In this document: positions 19,790 to 30,059 of the stretch, in pieces | Position numbering within the stretch: the first letter of the stretch is position 1 | Layout of the letters: each line of letters begins with the position of its first letter | Origin: an uncultured Erwinia sp. | GTDB lineage: Bacteria > Pseudomonadota > Gammaproteobacteria > Enterobacterales > Enterobacteriaceae | Assembly (NCBI GenBank): GCA_913775305.1 | Contig: CAJYIY010000100.1 | Span: forward strand, 38,121-102,120 | DNA length: 64,000 nt | Direction of reading: 5' to 3' | Notes under the pieces: model-generated | Databases searched by the model: none | Told to the model about the DNA's origin: nothing | Seen by the model: only the letters and a program-made list of their open reading frames with translations | Translations under genes and position numbers: made by a program

Positions 19790-20647
19790 TTACAGCGAAT
19801 CGTTGACGATGGGCAGATCGTTGCGGCTGCCCCATTCTCCCCACGAACCGTCATACAGCGTCACCTCCTTCGCCCCCAGGCTGGTCAGCGCCAGAATCAC
19901 CACCACTGCCGTGACGCCGGAACCACAGCTGGCGATAACCGGCTGTGTCGGATCGACCCCCTGCTGGCTGAAGACAGCACGCAGTTCTGCGGCGGGTTTC
20001 AGCTGGCCATCGCTCACCAGGCTGTTCCACGGCACGTTCAGGCTGCCGGGAATACGGCCCCGGTGCAGCCCCGGACGGGGTTCATCCACCTCACCGTGGA
20101 AGCGGTTTGCCGCGCGGGCATCCACAATCTGCGCACCGCCTTCGTGGCTGACCAGCAGCACATCGGTCACGCGTTTTACCCGATCGCTCTCAGTGACTTT
20201 CGCGTCAAAATCCCCTTCAGGCAGCGTAACCTCACCGCTTTCCAGCGGCAGATTTGCTTTCTGCCATCCTGCCAGTCCGCCGGCCAGAATCGACACCTGT
20301 TCCGCGCCAAAATAGTTCAGCATCCACCAGGCGCGCGGCGCCGAAAACAGATTGCCTTCGTCATAAACCACCAGATGTTTATCTGCGCTGACGCCCAGTT
20401 CGCGCATCGCAACGGCGAACGCTTCCGCACGCGGTAGCATATGCGGCAGGGCACTGCTGTGATCGGACAGCGCCTCAATATCAAAGAATGGCGCAGAGGG
20501 AAGATGGGCTGCCCGGTACTCCGCGGCGACATCACGCGTCAGTTCCTGGCCCGGTGGCAGCAAGCGCGCATCCAGAACCTGAACGTTTTCATCGGCAATA
20601 TGCTCCGCCAGCCACTCGGCGGTCACAAACAGGGAGGGAATCGTCAT
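19790..20647 (-). CDS. sseA: 3-mercaptopyruvate sulfurtransferase
   Basis: 285-residue two-domain rhodanese that moves sulfur from 3-mercaptopyruvate to thiols or cyanide. Start at 20647 (MTIPSLFVTAEWL) after GAGGAC; a longer frame to 20704 is not supported. The C-terminal rhodanese domain carries the active-site loop CGSGVTA. Position next to sseB and the alpha-2-macroglobulin gene is conserved. Complete. Confidence 0.95.
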   Translation of the reverse strand: MTIPSLFVTAEWLAEHIADENVQVLDARLLPPGQELTRDVAAEYRAAHLPSAPFFDIEALSDHSSALPHMLPRAEAFAVAMRELGVSADKHLVVYDEGNLFSAPRAWWMLNYFGAEQVSILAGGLAGWQKANLPLESGEVTLPEGDFDAKVTESDRVKRVTDVLLVSHEGGAQIVDARAANRFHGEVDEPRPGLHRGRIPGSLNVPWNSLVSDGQLKPAAELRAVFSQQGVDPTQPVIASCGSGVTAVVVILALTSLGAKEVTLYDGSWGEWGSRNDLPIVNDSL

Positions 20648-20887
20648 AGCGTCCTCATCGTTGACATTGTTTTGCTGAGTGTCAGCGATTTTATCCTCTA
20701 TCACAAGGGTAAATCCTGGTACTGCGAGACGGCTGGCAAAATACGCACGTGAGAGAATAGATATTGTGCAGATTACCCATTACTATTTCAGAGAAATTGT
20801 AACACGGATTGACGGTCACCCCTGATGCAGAGGCCAGGCAAGGGAGCTGTCAGAATAAATGCTTAATGGAACGTAAGGTCGGTTCTG

Positions 20888-23800
20888 ATGGATGTGCTCA
20901 GGTTGCTACTGCGTCTGCCTTTTCTGCTACTTAAGAGCATTGGCTGGCTGATTTCCCGAGTGCTGAGACTGCTGGGGCGTGTTCTGCGGCCGCTGCTCGG
21001 TGAAATTAACTGGCGCGCTCCGCGCTGGGCTGTAGCGTTTGGCCGGGGATTGACCCGCCTGGAGCAGGGCACGCTCCGTCATCCCGTCATCATCAGCCTT
21101 GTGCTCATCCTGCTGCTGGGCAGTGCAGCGGCGACCTGGTACGGCTGGAATCTGTGGCAAAACCGCCCGCAGCCGATCGACGTTGCGCCGATTGTGGTCC
21201 AGCCGGCCCACGCTGAGGCCGCTGACCCGCAGGCTCTGGATTACCAGGCGTCAAACCTTTCTCCGCAGCCTTTGACCCTGAGCTTTGACACCTCTGCTGC
21301 CCCGATCGAGCGGGTGGGGAAAACCGTTGATAAAGGCATCAGTATAAAACCCGCGCTGGAGGGCGAATGGAAATGGTCCGACGCGCAGACGCTCGTTTTC
21401 ACACCGAAAGCCCCGCTGCCGCTGGGGGCGAGCTATCAGGTGGACCTGAATCCGAAGGTGATGCTGGCCCCACAGGTCAGTCTGGCACAAACCCGTTACC
21501 ACTTCAGCGTACCTGCTTTCGACTATCAGCCCGGTGAAGCGGAGTATTACCAGGATCCGCAGAATCGCGGCCAGCACAGCGCCATTTTCAATCTGCGTTT
21601 TACCGCGCCAGCCAATACGGCAAGCGTGGAGAAGCAGCTTTCTGTGGGCGTTGCCAGCGCAAAAGGACAGGCAGAAAAGCCGCTGAAATTCACCGTCAAC
21701 TGGGATGAGAAAAAGCTTAACGCCTGGGTTCGCTCCGAACCGCTGGTGGCGATGGACCACGGTGGCGTGGTGCATCTGAAAATCGCAGAGCCGCTAAAAT
21801 CGTCTCTGCCGGGCAACAGCATAAAGCGCAAGGGTGAAAGCTGGGTCAGCGTACCCGGCCTTTACAGCCTGAGCGTCAGTGACGTCAGCGCGCAGGTGGT
21901 TGATAAGCCCGGTAGCCAGAGTGAAAGGGCGCTGATCGTCGGCTTCAGCGATGCGGTCGCCGATAAACAGGTTGGCAAGGCGGTCAGGGCCTGGCTGCTG
22001 CCGCAGCGGGATCCGCGTGCTGAGGCAAAAAATGAGGACGAAAGTGAGTTCACCACGTGGAGCCTCGAAAATATTGATCGTACCGTTTTACAAAAGTCGC
22101 CGCTGTTACCGTTGAGCCTTAACGCTGCGGAAGAGGATTATCAGCCGCAGTTCAGTTTCCGGTTTGATGCGCCAGCGCAGCGCTATCTGCTGGTGCAGAT
22201 AGATACGGTCGTCACCTCCAGCGGCGGCTTTAAGCTGCCGCAAAAAGTCTGGCAGGTGGTGCAGGTGCCCGACTATCCGCAGATGCTGAACTTTGCGGTG
22301 CAGGGGGCACTGCTGCCGGTGAATGGCGACAAGCATATCAGCGTTGCGGCGCGCAACGTACCTGGAATGAGACTGGATATCAAACGGGTGATCCCGAGCC
22401 AGCTTCAGCACATTGTTTCCTTCAAGAGCCGCGAATTTGCCTCCGCTGATTTTAACCGGCTGAACGATGAGTATTTTACCGAGCACTTCCGCTATCAGAC
22501 GGCGATCGGCAATCAGCGTCCAGGTGAAGTCAGCTATCAGGGCATCGATCTTTCGCGCTACCTCTCTACCGACAGCGCATCCCATCGCGGGGTGTTCCTG
22601 CTCTCCCTCACGCCGTGGTCGCCGCAGCAAAAGGATCCGCAGCCGGGGGAAGAGGAGTATCAGGAGGATGAGGATGCGCCGGACATCGGTGATTCGCGTT
22701 TCGTGGTGGTCACCGACCTCGGCATTATTGCCAAACGCGCGCAGGACAGGTCCCGTGACCTGTTCGTACAGTCGATCAGCAGCGGCCAGCCGGTAGCGGA
22801 TGCGCAGGTTTCCGTGGTGGCAAAAAATGGTGAAAAGCTGCTTTCCCGCCGGACGGACGATGATGGTCACGTCCGCTTCCCGCCGCTTGAAGCCTACACC
22901 AACGAGCGCCAGCCGATAATGTTCCTGGTGGAAAAAGAGGGTGACGTGTCGTTCCTGCCCAGTGGACGAGACAACGATCGCGGCCTCGACTTCTCGCGTT
23001 TTGATGTTGACGGTGAAGCCTCCCCGGAGGATGCACGCACCCTCAGCAGCTACCTGTTCTCCGATCGCGGCGTTTATCGCCCCGGCGATACCTTTAATAT
23101 TGGTCTGATCACCCGCGCAGCCGACTGGTCGGTGCCGCTTGATGGTATTCCGGTCAGGGCAGAGATTCACGACCCGCGCGACAAGCTGATGCGTACCGTG
23201 CCGCTGACGCTTAACGCCAGCGGTTTTAATGAACTGAGCTTTACCACTGACGAAAACGCCCCTACCGGCGAATGGACTGTCTATCTCTACCTGCCCGGAA
23301 AAGATGATGATTCTACCCGCCTGCTGGGCAGCACGGCGGTGAATATCAAAGAATTCGAGCCGGATCCGTTAAAGGTTAAGCTGTCGCTGACGCCGGACCG
23401 GCATTCGGGCTGGGTCAAACCCGACGAACTGAAAGCCAGCATTGATGTGCAGAATCTGTTTGGTACTCCGGCTCAGGGGCGGCGTGTGGCGTCAAAGCTG
23501 ACGCTGCGACCGGTCTATCCTGCCTTCGACCGCTATCCCGACTATGCCTTCTATGAAGCGCGTCCGGGCGGTGAAGGATTTGAAACCGAGCTGCAGGACA
23601 GCACAACGGACGATCGGGGAGCGGCCAGCATCGCGCTGGATCTCAGCGGCTGGCAGGATGCCACCTGGCAGCTACAGCTGCTGTCTGAGGCTTTTGTTGC
23701 CGGCGGGGGGCGTTCCGTTGCGGCAACGGCGCGGACGCTGGTTTCACCCTGGGACTATCTGGTGGGCTTCAAGCCGGACGGCGATCTTGGCTTTATCCGG

Positions 23801-26800
23801 CCGGGGACATCGCGCACTGTGGATCTGCTGGCGATTGACCCATCGCTTGCGCCGATAGCGCTCGATGGCCTCAGGCTGGAACTGCTGGAGCAAAAATACC
23901 TGTCGGTGCTGACGCGGCAGGAATCCGGAGTGTATAAATATCAGTCGAAGCTGAAGGAAATTCCGGTCAGTGAGAGCAGGCTTGCGCTGGCGGCATCCGG
24001 CACCCCCTTAGCGCTGATGACTGACCGGCCGGGTGACTATGTACTGGTAGTGAAAAATGGGAAGGGCGATGTGCTCAACCGCATCGCCTACAGCGTCACC
24101 GGCGATGCCAATATCAGTCGCTCTCTGGATCGTAATGCCGAGTTGAAGCTGAAGCTCGATCGCGGTGAGTATCAGCCGGGCGATGAGATAGAAGTGGCGA
24201 TCAACGCGCCCTATACCGGTAGCGGGCTGATCACCATCGAGCGCGAAAAGGTCTACAGCTGGCAGTGGTTCCATACCACAACCACCAGCTCAGTGCAGAA
24301 GATCCGCATCCCTGCCGGGCTGGAGGGCAATGCCTATATCAACGTGCAGTTTGTGCGTGATATCAACTCAGATGAAATCTTTATGAGCCCGCTCAGCTAC
24401 GGCGTAATGCCGTTTAAAATCAGTAACCAGGCGCGGAAAAATGCGCTGGCGCTGAGCGTGCCGGAGGTGATTAAACCAGGGGATAACCTTCCGATCGTTG
24501 TCACTACCGACGGCCCGCAGCAGGTGGCGGTCTTTGCGGTGGATGAAGGGATCCTGCAGGTGGCGCGCTATCGTCTGACCGATCCGCTGGACTATTTCTT
24601 CCGTAAGCGTGAGCTGAACGTGGAAAGTTCGCAGATCCTTGACCTGATCCTGCCGGAATTCAGCAAGCTGATGTCGCTGACTTCCGCACCGGGCGGTGAC
24701 GACGGGCAGGGCCTGGATCTGCATCTGAATCCGTTTAAACGCAAGCGCGACAAGCCGGTGGCATTCTGGTCCGGCATTACCAGCGTGAACGGGCAGGCGC
24801 AGTTTACCTATCCGGTACCGGATTACTTCAACGGTAAAATTCGCGTGATGGCGATTTCAGCCACCGCCGCAAAAATCGGCAAGGCCCAGGCCACCACCAC
24901 CGTGCGCGATAACTTTATCCTGACGCCGAACGTTCCGGCGATGGTAGCGCCGGGGGATGAGTTTGACGTCAGCGTCGGCGTCAGCAACAACCTTGAAGAA
25001 CAGGGCGATGCGGCGCTGCCCGTCACGCTCAGCGTAACGCCACCCGCGCAGCTGGAGGTGGTTGGCAGCGCGCAACAGTCCCTGTCGCTGGCCGCGAAAC
25101 ACGAAGGGGTGGCAACCTTCCGCCTGCGGGCGAAAGCCGCACTGGGCGATGCGCCACTGGTGTTCCGCGCCGGCTACGGCGACAAAACCAGCCAGCGAAC
25201 GCTGAGCACCTCGGTGCGTCCGGCGATGCCGTATCGTATTCAGTCGGTTATGGGCCGGATGAGCGGCAGCCAGCAGCAGGTGGATAACCTGCGTCAGATG
25301 TTTGATGCCTATGCGCAACGTCAGGCGGCGGTGTCGTATTCTCCACTGGTGCTGACCCGCGGGCTGGCGCGCTATCTGTCCGATTACCCTTACTCCTGCT
25401 CCGAGCAAATCGTCAGCCAGTCGATCCCGCTGCTGCTGCAGAGCGAGCATCCTGAGCTGCGGGGCCGTCTGCCGGACGATAAGGTCCGGCAGCAGCTCAA
25501 AGGGATACTGGACGTGCTGCGTTCGCGGCAGAACGGTGACGGTGCTTTCGGGCTGTGGACGGCGTCGCCGCAGGCCGATCCGTTCGTCACGCCATACGTG
25601 GTTCAGTACCTGCTGGAAGCCAGAGCTGCCGGGTATCCGCTACCTGCCGATATGCTTGAGGAGGCCAACGTGGCGCTGCGTACCCTTGCCAGCAGCGGCT
25701 ATGAGGATCTCTATCATCTTCGCCTGCGGGCCTGGGCGATTTATCTGCTGACGCGGCAGGGCGACATCACCACTAATGCACTGGCCTCGGTGCAGGAAAC
25801 GCTGCAAAACCGCTTCCCTGACGGCTGGCAAACCGACCTCGCTGCCCTGTACCTGGCCTCCTCGTGGAAGCTTCTTAAAGCGGATGATGAAGCGGAACGG
25901 CTGCTGCAACCCAGCTGGCAGGCGCTGAGTAAAGCCTGGGACAAGAGCTGGTGGACTCAGAACTATTACGATCCGCTGGTGACGGACGCTACCCGGCTGT
26001 ATCTGATCGTTCGCCACTTCCCGGAAAAAGTCGCCGCGATCCCACCGCAGGTGCTGGAAAATATGGTGCAGGCGCTGCGCGAAGAACGCTACACCACCTT
26101 CTCCTCGGCGATGAGTATTCTGGCGCTGGAAAGCTATGCCGGGCAGGTCGCACAGCAGAATGATGTGCAGGGGCTGACGATCCACCAGCTGAACGGTGAC
26201 GGTCAGGTTCCGCAGCTCATATCCGCCATTAACGGCCTGTTCAGTCAGGGGGAGTTCAGCTCAGCTGCCCGCGCGATCCGGTTCAGCAATCCAGACAGCG
26301 CATCGGCATGGTATGTGGTCACGCAGGCCGGATACGATCTTGCTGCGCCGCAGAAAGCGATTTCGCGCGGGCTGGAAATCACGCGTGACTATACCGATGC
26401 GGCTGGAAAACCCATCAGTAAGGTGACGCTGGGCCAGACCGTCACGGTTCACCTCAAGGTCCGGGCGAATTCGCAGCAGGCGTTGAGTCACCTGGCCATT
26501 GTCGATCTCCTGCCGGGAGGATTTGAGGTCGTACAGCAGACTCCACCACCGCCCGAGAGCCGTGGCGAAGAGGGCGATACCGATATCGAAAACAGCGCCG
26601 GATGGACCTCGCCGCTGGCCGCCGACGGCTCAACCTGGTCAGTGGACTACAGCGATATTCGCGAAGACCGCGTGATCGTTTACGGCAGCGCAACGCGTGA
26701 GGTGCAGGAATTTGTTTATCAGATCAAAGCCACCAATACCGGCAGCTTCGCGATCCCGCCTGCCTGGGGGGAGGCGATGTACGATCGCGATATTCAGGCT

Positions 26801-26860
26801 ATGTCTGCCGCGCAGGGGAAAATTCAGGTGGTGGCGGCTGAACCGTCAGCTGCACCGTAA
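20888..26860 (+). CDS. large alpha-2-macroglobulin family protein at the yfhM position
   Basis: 1990 residues, much longer than E. coli YfhM (about 1650). Bacterial alpha-2-macroglobulins trap proteases in the periplasm and are thought to protect the envelope. The N-terminus is basic and hydrophobic with one clear membrane segment (about 65-88) and no lipobox, so it is anchored in the inner membrane by a helix rather than by lipid as in YfhM. The reactive thioester motif CSEQ is present (Cys1504, Gln1507, in YPYSCSEQ). It is followed 8 bases later by pbpC, the conserved partner that could repair peptidoglycan after breach. It belongs to a different subfamily from YfhM though it holds the same locus. 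Confidence 0.93.
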   Translation: MDVLRLLLRLPFLLLKSIGWLISRVLRLLGRVLRPLLGEINWRAPRWAVAFGRGLTRLEQGTLRHPVIISLVLILLLGSAAATWYGWNLWQNRPQPIDVAPIVVQPAHAEAADPQALDYQASNLSPQPLTLSFDTSAAPIERVGKTVDKGISIKPALEGEWKWSDAQTLVFTPKAPLPLGASYQVDLNPKVMLAPQVSLAQTRYHFSVPAFDYQPGEAEYYQDPQNRGQHSAIFNLRFTAPANTASVEKQLSVGVASAKGQAEKPLKFTVNWDEKKLNAWVRSEPLVAMDHGGVVHLKIAEPLKSSLPGNSIKRKGESWVSVPGLYSLSVSDVSAQVVDKPGSQSERALIVGFSDAVADKQVGKAVRAWLLPQRDPRAEAKNEDESEFTTWSLENIDRTVLQKSPLLPLSLNAAEEDYQPQFSFRFDAPAQRYLLVQIDTVVTSSGGFKLPQKVWQVVQVPDYPQMLNFAVQGALLPVNGDKHISVAARNVPGMRLDIKRVIPSQLQHIVSFKSREFASADFNRLNDEYFTEHFRYQTAIGNQRPGEVSYQGIDLSRYLSTDSASHRGVFLLSLTPWSPQQKDPQPGEEEYQEDEDAPDIGDSRFVVVTDLGIIAKRAQDRSRDLFVQSISSGQPVADAQVSVVAKNGEKLLSRRTDDDGHVRFPPLEAYTNERQPIMFLVEKEGDVSFLPSGRDNDRGLDFSRFDVDGEASPEDARTLSSYLFSDRGVYRPGDTFNIGLITRAADWSVPLDGIPVRAEIHDPRDKLMRTVPLTLNASGFNELSFTTDENAPTGEWTVYLYLPGKDDDSTRLLGSTAVNIKEFEPDPLKVKLSLTPDRHSGWVKPDELKASIDVQNLFGTPAQGRRVASKLTLRPVYPAFDRYPDYAFYEARPGGEGFETELQDSTTDDRGAASIALDLSGWQDATWQLQLLSEAFVAGGGRSVAATARTLVSPWDYLVGFKPDGDLGFIRPGTSRTVDLLAIDPSLAPIALDGLRLELLEQKYLSVLTRQESGVYKYQSKLKEIPVSESRLALAASGTPLALMTDRPGDYVLVVKNGKGDVLNRIAYSVTGDANISRSLDRNAELKLKLDRGEYQPGDEIEVAINAPYTGSGLITIEREKVYSWQWFHTTTTSSVQKIRIPAGLEGNAYINVQFVRDINSDEIFMSPLSYGVMPFKISNQARKNALALSVPEVIKPGDNLPIVVTTDGPQQVAVFAVDEGILQVARYRLTDPLDYFFRKRELNVESSQILDLILPEFSKLMSLTSAPGGDDGQGLDLHLNPFKRKRDKPVAFWSGITSVNGQAQFTYPVPDYFNGKIRVMAISATAAKIGKAQATTTVRDNFILTPNVPAMVAPGDEFDVSVGVSNNLEEQGDAALPVTLSVTPPAQLEVVGSAQQSLSLAAKHEGVATFRLRAKAALGDAPLVFRAGYGDKTSQRTLSTSVRPAMPYRIQSVMGRMSGSQQQVDNLRQMFDAYAQRQAAVSYSPLVLTRGLARYLSDYPYSCSEQIVSQSIPLLLQSEHPELRGRLPDDKVRQQLKGILDVLRSRQNGDGAFGLWTASPQADPFVTPYVVQYLLEARAAGYPLPADMLEEANVALRTLASSGYEDLYHLRLRAWAIYLLTRQGDITTNALASVQETLQNRFPDGWQTDLAALYLASSWKLLKADDEAERLLQPSWQALSKAWDKSWWTQNYYDPLVTDATRLYLIVRHFPEKVAAIPPQVLENMVQALREERYTTFSSAMSILALESYAGQVAQQNDVQGLTIHQLNGDGQVPQLISAINGLFSQGEFSSAARAIRFSNPDSASAWYVVTQAGYDLAAPQKAISRGLEITRDYTDAAGKPISKVTLGQTVTVHLKVRANSQQALSHLAIVDLLPGGFEVVQQTPPPPESRGEEGDTDIENSAGWTSPLAADGSTWSVDYSDIREDRVIVYGSATREVQEFVYQIKATNTGSFAIPPAWGEAMYDRDIQAMSAAQGKIQVVAAEPSAAP

Positions 26861-26868
26861 CGCGGCAG

Positions 26869-29208
26869 ATGAAGTTAGCGAACTGGCCCGGCATCAGGCG
26901 GCTGCTGCTGAATATCGTTGCGGTGGTGACACTGCTGGCCCTGTTTCTGGCTGGCTGGCGGCTGTGGCCGCATCCGCCGCTGTCGCAGGGTCTGCCCCTG
27001 TCGACGGCCTGGTACGATCGCCATGGTCAACTGCTGCGCTTACAGCTGGCCACTGACGATCGTTATCGACTGTGGACGCCGCTGGCGGAGATGTCGCCGC
27101 TGGCGATCGACGGTATTTTGCTGCATGAGGATCGCTGGTTTTACCTCAACCCGGGTTTTAATCCCTTCAGCCTGCTGCGCGGATTCTGGCGCAGCTATAT
27201 TACCGGTGGCAGTAAGCAGGGGGGATCGACGATCACCATGCAGCTGGCGCGCATGAAGTGGCAGCTGAATACCCGAACTCCCGGTGGAAAACTGGTGCAG
27301 ATGCTGCGCGCCGTACAGCTTGAACTGAGCTACTCCAAGCACGATATTCTGGAAGCCTACCTGAACTATGCCCCTTACGGCCGTAACATTGAAAGCCTGG
27401 GGGCCGCCAGTCTGATCTACTTCAATAAATCCCCCGCACAGCTGACGCTGGCGGAAGCCTTAACGCTGGCCGTGCTGCCGCAGTCACCCAGCCTGCGCAT
27501 CGATCGGCGCAGCGGGGAGCTCAGCCCCGCCCTGATGCAGGCGCGTAATCGGCTGTTCATGCGCTGGCAACACCGTTATCCCACCGACAGCGGTCAGCGT
27601 GCGCTGTTTCGCCTGCCGCTAACCCTGCGCCAGCCGGAAGCGCTACCGTTTATAGCACCGCATTTTATCGGGCAGCTTCAGCCGGGAGAGCGTGCGCAGC
27701 GGGTCACCACCACGCTGGATGCCACGCTGCAAACGCTGGTTGAGCGGCAGGTCCGGGCCTTTATTCTGCGTAATCAGAACCGGGGGATCCATAATGCGGC
27801 GGTCGTGCTGGTGGACAGCCGCGATATGGGGGTGAGGGCGCAGGTGGGTTCGGCAGATTATTTTAACCGCCAGATTCAGGGACAGGTGAACGGCACGACG
27901 GCAAAGCGTTCTCCTGGCTCCACGCTTAAGCCATTTATTTATGCATTGGGTATGGAGCAGGGGATCCTGCATCCGATGACCGTGCTGAAGGATGTGCCGT
28001 CCACCTTTGGTAGCTACGCGCCGGAAAACTTTGACCGCCGCTTTCTTGGGCCGGTTACCGCTACCGATGCCCTGAACTTCAGCCGTAATATTCCCGCCGT
28101 GGCGATAGCCTCGCAGCTTCGCCAGCCCGGCTTTTACCAGTTTTTACGTCTGGCCGGAATCAGCAATATGGCCAGTGAAAAACACTACGGGCTGTCGCTG
28201 GTGCTGGGCGGTGGCGAAGTGACGGCCCAGGAGCTGGCAAAGCTGTATGCCATGCTGGCAAATCGTGGAGAACTGCGCCCGCTGCGGATGCGTGAAAGTG
28301 AACCGCCCGTTACCGGTGTCAGGCTGCTGAGTGAGGAAGCCAGCTTTATGACCCTCGATATTCTGCGCCAGCATCGTCGCCCGGGCGATACGCTGGCGCA
28401 GCGGCCCTCTTCCCTGCCGGTATACTGGAAAACCGGAACGTCATGGGGTTTTCGCGATGCCTGGAGCGTGGGGATTTTCGGGCCTTATGTGCTGGTGGTC
28501 TGGGAAGGGAACTTTTCCGGCCAGGGGAATAACGCGTTTACAGGCGTGGAGGCGGCAGCACCGCTGTTTTTCAATATTGTTGACGACGTGGTGGCCACCT
28601 ATCCCCGGCTACAGGAGCCGCGCCATCGTTTTCCGCCACGGCTGAAAAAAGTGGATATCTGCCTGCCCAGTGGAAATCTGCCAACCCGCTGGTGTCAGCA
28701 GCGGGGCAGCAGCTGGTTTATTCCGGGTCAGTCTCCGATTACCGTTGATACGGTCTATCGTCCGGTACGAATCGATAATCTCACTGGAAAGGTCGCCTGC
28801 GCGCCGTGGGATGAGCACAGCAGCCACGTTGAGGTGTTTGAATTCTGGCCCTCCGATCTGGCGAACGTCTTTGCCAGCGCGGGCCTGCCAAAACGCCCGC
28901 CGCCCACCGCAGAGTGTCAGTCGGAGGCGCAAAGCGGTTCCGCGCCGCGGATTACCTCGCCGTTAAAAAATACCGTTTATACGCTGCGTCAGTCCCAGCG
29001 CGGACGTGAGCACATCAGTTTCAGCGCGGTGACCGACGCCGACAGCCGCACGGTGTACTGGTTTGTTGATGATATTTATCTCGGCAGCAGCGCCAGCAAA
29101 ACGCCGCTGGACTGGCAGCCAACACGCACCGGAATATACCGAATTCGCGCAGTTGACGATCGCGGTCGTGCCGACAGCCGGGGAGTGAGGGTAGAAATCA
29201 TTAACTGA
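26869..29208 (+). CDS. pbpC: penicillin-binding protein 1C
   Basis: 779-residue bifunctional class A PBP. N-terminal membrane anchor (13-32); glycosyltransferase domain with catalytic Glu87 in HEDRWF and the motif GGSTITMQLARM; transpeptidase domain with S351-T-L-K354, SRN and KTGTSW; C-terminal biPBP_C-like domain ending near 779. It forms a tight unit with the upstream alpha-2-macroglobulin gene (8-base gap), as in many proteobacteria, suggesting envelope repair during attack. All catalytic motifs are present. Confidence 0.96.
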   Translation: MKLANWPGIRRLLLNIVAVVTLLALFLAGWRLWPHPPLSQGLPLSTAWYDRHGQLLRLQLATDDRYRLWTPLAEMSPLAIDGILLHEDRWFYLNPGFNPFSLLRGFWRSYITGGSKQGGSTITMQLARMKWQLNTRTPGGKLVQMLRAVQLELSYSKHDILEAYLNYAPYGRNIESLGAASLIYFNKSPAQLTLAEALTLAVLPQSPSLRIDRRSGELSPALMQARNRLFMRWQHRYPTDSGQRALFRLPLTLRQPEALPFIAPHFIGQLQPGERAQRVTTTLDATLQTLVERQVRAFILRNQNRGIHNAAVVLVDSRDMGVRAQVGSADYFNRQIQGQVNGTTAKRSPGSTLKPFIYALGMEQGILHPMTVLKDVPSTFGSYAPENFDRRFLGPVTATDALNFSRNIPAVAIASQLRQPGFYQFLRLAGISNMASEKHYGLSLVLGGGEVTAQELAKLYAMLANRGELRPLRMRESEPPVTGVRLLSEEASFMTLDILRQHRRPGDTLAQRPSSLPVYWKTGTSWGFRDAWSVGIFGPYVLVVWEGNFSGQGNNAFTGVEAAAPLFFNIVDDVVATYPRLQEPRHRFPPRLKKVDICLPSGNLPTRWCQQRGSSWFIPGQSPITVDTVYRPVRIDNLTGKVACAPWDEHSSHVEVFEFWPSDLANVFASAGLPKRPPPTAECQSEAQSGSAPRITSPLKNTVYTLRQSQRGREHISFSAVTDADSRTVYWFVDDIYLGSSASKTPLDWQPTRTGIYRIRAVDDRGRADSRGVRVEIIN

Positions 29209-29423
29209 TTACAGGCAACGTTGCTGCCGTCAGCGGGACAATCAACTCGTGGCTGGGTAAAATGGCAGCAGGTGGCGAAAAAAGCCGCGACGCCGATCGA
29301 GTTTTTCACTATTTCCCTGAAACTTCGATAGGCATTTCCGCTTATGCGCCCTTATAATCTGCGACCATTTTCCCGGCCGGGACACTTTTCACGGCTAAAC
29401 TCGAAGTATAAACAGGGGTCAAC

Positions 29424-29855
29424 ATGACTATTGAGCGTACCTTTTCCATCGTAAAACCTAACGCTGTTGCAAAAAACGTAATCGGTGCCATCTTCAACCG
29501 TTTTGAAAGCGCTGGCTTCAAAATCGTTGGCAGCAAAATGCTGCACCTGAGCAAAGAACAGGCCGAAGGTTTCTATGCTGAGCACCAGGGTAAGCCGTTC
29601 TTTGATGGTCTGGTCGAGTTCATGACGTCGGGTCCGGTTGTTGTCTCCGTTCTGGAAGGCGAAAACGCCGTTCAGCGTCACCGCGATCTGATGGGTGCAA
29701 CCAACCCGGCTAACGCCCTGGCAGGTACACTGCGTGCTGACTACGCTGACAGCTTCACTGAGAATGCAACCCACGGTTCAGACTCTGCCGAATCCGCTGC
29801 ACGTGAAATCGCCTACTTCTTCGGCGAAGGCGAAATCTGCCCACGCACTCGTTAA
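29424..29855 (+). CDS. ndk: nucleoside diphosphate kinase
   Basis: 143-residue enzyme that balances NTP and dNTP pools by phosphate transfer through a phospho-histidine. The active-site segment [16 protein letters not shown] with His117 is present. Strong AGGGGT ribosome-binding site. Followed by a long hairpin terminator. Almost identical in length to E. coli Ndk. Confidence 0.98.
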   Translation: MTIERTFSIVKPNAVAKNVIGAIFNRFESAGFKIVGSKMLHLSKEQAEGFYAEHQGKPFFDGLVEFMTSGPVVVSVLEGENAVQRHRDLMGATNPANALAGTLRADYADSFTENATHGSDSAESAAREIAYFFGEGEICPRTR

Positions 29856-29958
29856 TAAACGGTTGTCAGACTGGCGTCGGGTGGGTGGAATAACCCCGAG
29901 GTTTACAATTTATTTTTGTCAGCCGCTTTAACCTTACGTAAGTCATGAGTACAATTAT

Positions 29959-29995
29959 GCGCCCCGGCAGAGCCTGCTCTCCGGGGCGCTTCTTA
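29959..29995 (+). terminator. terminator after ndk
   Basis: GCGCCCCGG stem with inner AGAG/CTCT closing CCGGGGCGC, followed by TTCTTAATT. Confidence 0.82.
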
Positions 29996-30059
29996 ATTCT
30001 ATTCACCTGAATTCACTCAAACAGCGCCATAACGTGTAATAACGAGGCCAGAGAACATT

